From positions 21,750,025-21,814,024 of the forward strand of contig OU612070.1 of NCBI GenBank assembly GCA_914767715.1: a DNA stretch of 64,000 bases. Reading direction: 5' to 3'. The position numbers and the translations under genes are program-made. A model generated the notes under the pieces. The model did not search any database, was not told the origin of the DNA, and was given only the letters and a program-made list of their open reading frames with translations. The stretch's first letter is position 1. Each line of letters opens with the position of its first letter. The stretch comes from Membranipora membranacea (lineage: Eukaryota > Bryozoa > Gymnolaemata > Cheilostomatida > Membraniporidae). Shown here one piece after another: positions 61,101 to 64,000 of the stretch.

Positions 61101-63331
61101 CTTTCCCCGTTAAATAAGCGAGCAACCTGAGAGGTGTACATTTGGACTCACAGCAAAAATCTGATTTAAAATCAGTTGCTCTTAGTTGGCCCCATTAGAT
61201 AATAACAGATACGATTCTTGGATCATCACATTTTGACAAGTTGCTTTTGGACTAAAGGCCAGCATTTACAGAAGAGCCACACCGCTTAAAAATTCTACTA
61301 GGCAGGTTTATATGGCCACCTCACTTATTGCTAGTATTCCATTTTGCCATTCACGACAAGCAAGCAAACAGTGTTGATGACAGACCATGGGTCATTGACA
61401 GTGCTTTGACCCACTTGTCATTACTGGTCAGAGACTGTCACATTTACATACACAAAAAATAAGTTGTACACCTCCTGTGAGACTGATAGCCTTACGTTAC
61501 TAATGAGAGCACACAGGACATCATTAATATTTTGCTGGTAACTTCTTGCATAATACTCTCAAGTTATACATATTTATTTAGTCATTAATATAATAATCCT
61601 TCCCATTCATCCCAAAAGCTATTGGATTTAAATAAAAGCAAAAAATGCAGTGAGCAAACACCATCTCTACAATGTATGTTATTATAGTTTTTAATGCTAT
61701 TAAAATCATGTAGAGGGCGATTATGAACCGCAATAGTTTGAGAGGCTACTCGGATAAGAGAACATACTCCCACGATCAAACCAGATATCAATAACCAACT
61801 ATTAATAAACAGCTACCAATATTCAGCTATCAATAACGCTTTATCAATCAATCCAATCCCGTGTCACTGATAATCACTGTTACTAAGTTTCCTAGTTCTA
61901 AACATAGACCGAGCTGTACAAATTTTGGTTGTTACGCAATTTTCCTTCAATTGGAGATTTTTCTCTAATCGTTTTTCATAACAGTTGGGTGGGACATATT
62001 ATGTCATATGTGATAAATCGGGAAGTAAGTTGGAAACAACGGGCCTCTCCATACGACCTTGCAGTTTGCCGGTCACTCTTCGGTCACTCACCAAGTTCTA
62101 TGTTAGAATCACTCACCGAGTTCTATGATAGTATCCACTCTAGCTTGGCTGGTGGTAAGCTGATCCTCAAGCATCACTTTAGTCTCTATCAGGATTTTAT
62201 TGTCTTCCCTCAATTCCTACAAAAAATATTAGGAGAATTGATTGATGACTTCATAACACATCAATCAGTGGTGGGTTCATAATAGCAGCCAAATAGTCAA
62301 AAAGCATATTAATTTCCATAATTGAAATTTTCCTAATAGAATATTGTCTTTTTGTTGAGCAGGGCTCATTGATCACTAAATAATTCAACTGTAGAAGAAG
62401 CTGCATTCATTACACTGTATGACCTCCAAGTTAATACATCGGACTTGGTTTATTCAACGATTTTCAAAGCAACTTCCGACCTAGAATGATTCCATGTTAT
62501 AACTAAGTCACTTGGGTATTGGTGACTTAGGGCATGTAAAACAAACAGATTGCAATTGTGTTTGCAGTTTGCTCTCTTTGAAACTTAGGGAACATTTACA
62601 GTTGTACCTACTTGAACTACATCCTACGAGCTTACACTACTTGAACTACATCCTACAAACTTACACTACTTGAACTACAACCTACTAACTTACATCGACT
62701 CTAGCCTTGTAGAAATCCAGCTCATGCATCTTATCTTTATAAGATTGGAGTTGTCTCTCCAGCTTGTCGACTTTACCAGCTTTCTCTTTGACTATATCTA
62801 ACTCATCTCTGTATGAGCGAGCAGATCGAGCATCGCCTGTCAGACTTTTATTCTACAATAAGTTTTTTTATAAAGTTGTAGAGTTTGCTGTTCATTATTT
62901 TAGTGTGTGAAATTCTATCACAATTGTCAAAGCACCGGCTTTATAATGATTAGGAGTTGAACACGAAGGGCAGAGTAGCGTGTGACACTACGCAACGTGA
63001 CACAATGCAATGTGACACAACGCGATGTGACACGACACAATGTGACATTCACACAATGTGACACAACATGACACAACGCAAGTCAACTTCAATAAACAAT
63101 TCCTATTAAGACAAGCTCCTGTCATCATTGAGAAAGGAAGAATCTACTCTATAGGACAGATGGAGATAACACTTTGTGTAGCTCTTCCTTCATTAATATT
63201 GCAAGTACCCAATTAGGTTTAAAAACAAGTTAGTCATCATCTTAGTTACCTCTTCTCTTAGTTTGTGGACGATTCCTTTCAGCTCACCGCATTCTGCTTT
63301 GAGATCTTCGGTCAAATCAGTCCTCTCCTCT
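36865..63331 (-). CDS. CCDC88: CCDC88 family protein (Girdin/Daple orthologue), N-terminus outside window
   Basis: Girdin and Daple link microtubules and actin to membrane receptors, Dishevelled and G-alpha subunits. Exons (high to low): 63331-63250, 62852-62694, 62216-62117, 60998-60829, 59567-59373, 59037-58900, 58353-58123, 57647-57528, 55216-55034, 54448-54305, 53929-53697, 52999-52712, 52198-52025, 51634-51367, 51151-50912, 50295-50041, 49686-49522, 48931-48696, 48388-48337, 48095-47940, 47294-47178, 46081-45841, 45292-45269, 44523-44224, 43820-43776, 43045-42887, 42528-42421, 41530-41392, 41012-40862, 40415-40371, 39825-39690, 39431-39317, 37126-36865. All phases join, giving 1,809 aa plus stop. 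Family matches: [73 protein letters not shown]. About 1,130 aa of coiled coil are followed by a disordered tail ending WYEYGCV. With the missing HOOK domain the length would be near Daple's (about 2,030). Confidence 0.93.
37448..37499. repeat. Hairpin, TAGCCTGTCTTGACAA family
   Basis: ATGTAACCTAGCCTGTCTTG and, inverted, GTTAAAACAGGCTACATGTA. Located in the last CCDC88 intron. Confidence 0.65.
40371..40415 (-). CDS. CCDC88: 45-nt CCDC88 exon with KRSATVADF motif
   Basis: A short exon with an acceptor TTCTTCTTAG and donor GTATAT encodes 15 residues, [15 protein letters not shown]. The pattern basic-Arg-Ser/Thr-x-hydrophobic-x-Asp-Phe recalls the RRTSIHDF stretch near the C-terminus of vertebrate Girdin and Daple. 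It also resembles the Ser/Thr-hydrophobic-x-acidic-Phe core of G-alpha binding-and-activating motifs. Confidence 0.75.
43923..43961. repeat. Near-perfect 39-bp palindrome
   Basis: ACTAGCCTGTCTTGACAA and its inverse TTGTCAAGACAGGCTAGT around a 3-bp centre (GCT). The best-preserved member of the family at 20518, 37448 and 53186. Confidence 0.85.
45269..45292 (-). CDS. CCDC88: 24-nt CCDC88 microexon (predicted)
   Basis: Twenty-four nucleotides between a TTTTAG acceptor and a GTTTGT donor, encoding VHGDRRSQ in the phase of its neighbours. Because it is a multiple of three, it could be skipped without changing the frame. Supported only by splice sites and phase. Confidence 0.5.
45303..45371. repeat. 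11-bp tandem repeat (AGGTTGTCAAC)
   Basis: About six copies of AGGTTGTCAAC with small variants, immediately upstream (in gene sense) of the predicted 24-nt microexon. Confidence 0.85.
45520..45678. repeat. 155-bp dispersed repeat, copy 1
   Basis: Runs from GTTACCTTCCCTCATGGGAG through GGCACTCTTTCCACCATTAA to TAGTCTTTAATAGTGGC. A second copy in the same orientation is at 55317-55476. It lies in a CCDC88 intron and has no coding potential. Confidence 0.8.
48337..48388 (-). CDS. CCDC88: CCDC88 basic exon after the coiled coil
   Basis: With the upstream donor at 48694-48695 (GTGGGT), this exon reads SSKK then [17 protein letters not shown]. This is similar in spacing and basicity to the segment after [10 protein letters not shown] in vertebrate Girdin, a region tied to phosphoinositide binding. 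Use of the alternative donor two bases from TGG (48690-48691) would give a different frame here ([11 protein letters not shown]). Confidence 0.6.
49060..49165. repeat. Imperfect hairpin with CTTGACAAGCTTTGTTGG arms
   Basis: Left CAGCTTGACAAGCTTTGTTG, right (inverted) CAGCTGTTCACCTTGCTGAC and CAAGATTTGTTGGCTGAGGA, with a C-run between them. Probably a degraded MITE in a CCDC88 intron. Confidence 0.45.
50353..50475. repeat. Tandem duplication, about 57 bp unit
   Basis: Two to two-and-a-half copies of CAGTGACTGTCACTAA, then ATATGACAG, CACTTGCTATGC and GGTGCC or AGTGCC, in a CCDC88 intron. Confidence 0.75.
50783..50857. repeat. Hairpin, CCATAGAC..AATAATAAAC family
   Basis: ACCATAGACCCAATAATAAA pairs with TTTATTATTAAGTCTATTGG. 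Related to the palindromes at 31058 and 55286. Confidence 0.65.
53186..53238. repeat. Hairpin, TAGCCTGTCTTG family
   Basis: GCTAGCCTGTCTTGTCAAAA and, inverted, GGTAGCCTCTCTTGACAAGC. In a CCDC88 intron. Confidence 0.6.
53598..53695. repeat. TTA-rich simple repeat
   Basis: ATTATTATTATTATTAATTT and further TTATTATC/TTATTATTG runs, directly next to the splice donor of exon 53929-53697. Confidence 0.8.
54786..55022. repeat. Degenerate tandem repeat (CCCTAAGTCAGAGTGAGT)
   Basis: Several diverged copies of AACCCTAAGTCAGAGTGAGT followed by ATCATGCTCTAT, in a CCDC88 intron. Not telomeric repeats. Confidence 0.7.
55286..55316. repeat. 31-bp palindrome CCCATAGACTTAATA
   Basis: CCCATAGACTTAATA and TATTAAGTCTATGGG around one base. 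It sits directly beside copy 2 of the 155-bp repeat. Confidence 0.75.
55317..55476. repeat. 155-bp dispersed repeat, copy 2
   Basis: GTTACCTTTCCATATGGAAG, then GCACTCTTTCCACCATCATT, to TAGTCTTTAACAGTA. Same orientation as copy 1 at 45520-45678. Confidence 0.8.
55978..55985 (+). promoter_or_regulatory. TATA box of the nested D8C gene
   Basis: TATAAAAT 58 bp before the ATG at 56036, on the plus strand. It supports an independent promoter within the CCDC88 intron. Confidence 0.6.
56036..56986 (+). CDS. Secreted Thr-rich mucin-like protein with D8C domain
   Basis: A single-exon gene of 316 residues nested in, and opposite to, a CCDC88 intron. [17 protein letters not shown] is a signal peptide. 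Residues about 20-105 form an Arg/Leu-rich region with Cys. Residues about 110-178 are almost all Thr with some Pro, a likely O-glycosylated stalk. The last 130 residues match the D8C pattern (eight conserved Cys) of uromodulin, GP2 and OIT3: ESWRNN, then [16 protein letters not shown] and [14 protein letters not shown], further Cys, and a terminal CGMD. In that family the domain is extracellular and can bind microbial adhesins or polymerise, usually with a ZP module, which is absent here. It has its own TATA box and an AATAAA at 57201. A role in mucus or host defence is an inference. Confidence 0.87.
   Translation: MSYFAAFILFGLTSYASSELLYQKPESSLYLIRLRIELLTRKLHERCPELVDHGMFIGKREITDLLPHEDTMQIEENIYNHIQVLLKMCYSAAGVSRIRDVTETEPTRTTTTAPPTTTPTTTTTTTTTTSTPTTTTTTPSTTTTTPTTTTTTPTKTTTTPTTTTTTTTTTTTTPTTTTMAPLSSQCTSSSTRTFTESWRNNSPQVSQLNKDLGIVDEGRFWFRFQGAAGQLMKNTCPEQFSCGSSGAFWSDSPLPTRIGDTVDITIYESVSRDNLSQCKVSSSRGRATRCSADRGGIVYIMDDAMTGGFDTLCGMD
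56335..56570. repeat. ACAACN/ACCACN low-complexity tract
   Basis: Coding repeat for the Thr/Pro stalk of the D8C protein. The opposite strand yields a spurious poly-Val frame. Likely to vary in length between individuals. Confidence 0.9.
57201..57206 (+). terminator. Poly(A) signal AATAAA
   Basis: AATAAA about 215 bp after the stop of the D8C gene, on the same strand. Confidence 0.5.
57705..57811. repeat. Hairpin MITE related to 9893-9986
   Basis: Left arm GACCAAGTTTGGCCCATTTG then CCTGCCTTCAGAGTTGCTCC. Right arm, reversed, GAACAAGTTTGATCTAATTT then GCCTGCATTCCAATCGCTCC. Located in a CCDC88 intron. Confidence 0.65.
59215..59260. repeat. TA-rich microsatellite
   Basis: ATATATATTTTTTTTATATA followed by further TA repeats, in a CCDC88 intron. 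Confidence 0.8.
62609..62693. repeat. 29-bp minisatellite carrying a splice donor
   Basis: Three copies of ACTTGAACTACATCCTACAA with an ACTTACACT joint. On the minus strand each copy contains GTAAGTTTGTAGG or a close variant. The first of these is the actual donor of CCDC88 exon 62852-62694. Confidence 0.8.
62985..63082. repeat. Degenerate minisatellite (GTGACACAACG)
   Basis: Repeated GTGACACAATGCAAT, GTGACACAACGCGAT and similar words of about 12-16 bp, in a CCDC88 intron. Confidence 0.75.
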
Positions 63332-64000
63332 CTACATATCAAAAGATATCGTTGTTTTGTCAATAACACTGCCACGCTTTTAAAAAGGACACTGTGCAAT
63401 CTATATAATACTACATCGCTTCTTCAAAGCTGCTGAAAATGAAATTTGTGACACTACAACAACTTACATAAAATTAAATAAACTAAACAAAACTGCCCAT
63501 CTACTGTGCACTGTACTAGTAATATAATTTGAACATACGGACATGACAGACAGTTTAAGTTGATAAACATGCTCTTCGGTTATTATAAGTATAACATAGT
63601 CTTCAAATAGTTTGATAAGTTTGATATTTCTGAATATGGGATCACCCGAGGAATGGATCGGGGAGTGGGTGATATTTAGATTCAATATTGACAAGGCTTA
63701 GAAAGCGGTAACAGTTATCCAATCAAATCAATCACTATCTCTTCTTTGCATGCAAGAGCGTCAGCTTTCAGCGATACAGAAAATGCACAATGCATCACGT
63801 CAAGGTACTGAGACTTCTAAGGTACCCTTATAGATTTTTGTAAAGAAAGCTTTTGTAAAATGTTGCCAAGAAGCGTAAAATGCCAAACTATGTTCACAAC
63901 CTTAACTGAGTACTTAGTATCATGATAGTTTACACTATATGCACACAAAACAGGACTAAGGCACTAAACACCAAGTACAGACACAAAAACATAAAACTTA
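63332..64000. other. CCDC88 intron, right edge
   Basis: No further exon was recognised. The preceding exons (end of the HOOK domain and the first coiled-coil segment) are expected beyond 64,000. Confidence 0.5.

Overview
The window is nuclear DNA of a multicellular animal, most likely a marine invertebrate. It is AT-rich, its genes are split by GT-AG introns, some genes have TATA boxes and AATAAA signals, and it carries many DNA transposons, hairpin MITEs and minisatellites. I could not fix the phylum. There is no bacterial, phage or organellar signature, and I saw no rRNA, tRNA or CRISPR array.

Left third (about 1-20,100): a transposon-rich zone of decaying genes. An MFSD4/NaGLT1-type sugar-transporter gene (minus strand) is seen as three exons. 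One of its introns holds a 3.9-kb P-type element (copy A, 4858-8753) with a perfect 8-bp target duplication and about 340-bp inverted ends. A 925-bp non-autonomous hAT element is nested in copy A. A second, rearranged and inverted P-type copy (B, 14496-17440) lies next to a damaged GM2-activator-like gene. The end of copy B is read in frame as the last 14 codons and stop of that gene. A 33-bp minisatellite occurs as two arrays, and a 0.7-kb foldback element lies between the P copies. Next comes a broken copy of a His/Gly/Tyr/Asn-rich secreted protein gene.

Middle third (about 20,100-36,800): three spliced genes for secreted proteins that look intact. These are a small cysteine-rich protein resembling prokineticin/astakine/colipase folds (+, 4 exons, 129 aa), the intact His/Gly/Tyr/Asn-rich gene (minus, 4 coding exons plus a 5' UTR exon and TATA box, 174 aa) and an NHL-repeat protein (+, 8 exons, 556 aa). 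The stretches between them hold hairpin MITEs and microsatellites.

Right half (about 36,865-63,331): one large minus-strand gene, the CCDC88 (Girdin/Daple) orthologue. I can trace 33 exons whose reading phases all join, giving 1,809 residues up to the natural stop. The N-terminal HOOK domain lies beyond the right edge. The protein is a long coiled coil, then a basic segment, then a Ser/Pro/Asn-rich disordered tail ending in Tyr-Gly-Cys-Val, the Daple-type PDZ-binding end. One intron contains a complete intronless gene on the opposite strand, encoding a secreted Thr-rich stalk joined to a D8C (uromodulin/OIT3-type) domain. The other introns carry small repeats, including a 155-bp repeat present twice and several related palindromes.

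All gene models were assembled by eye from splice sites and phase. Gene names rest on remembered family sequences, not on searches.
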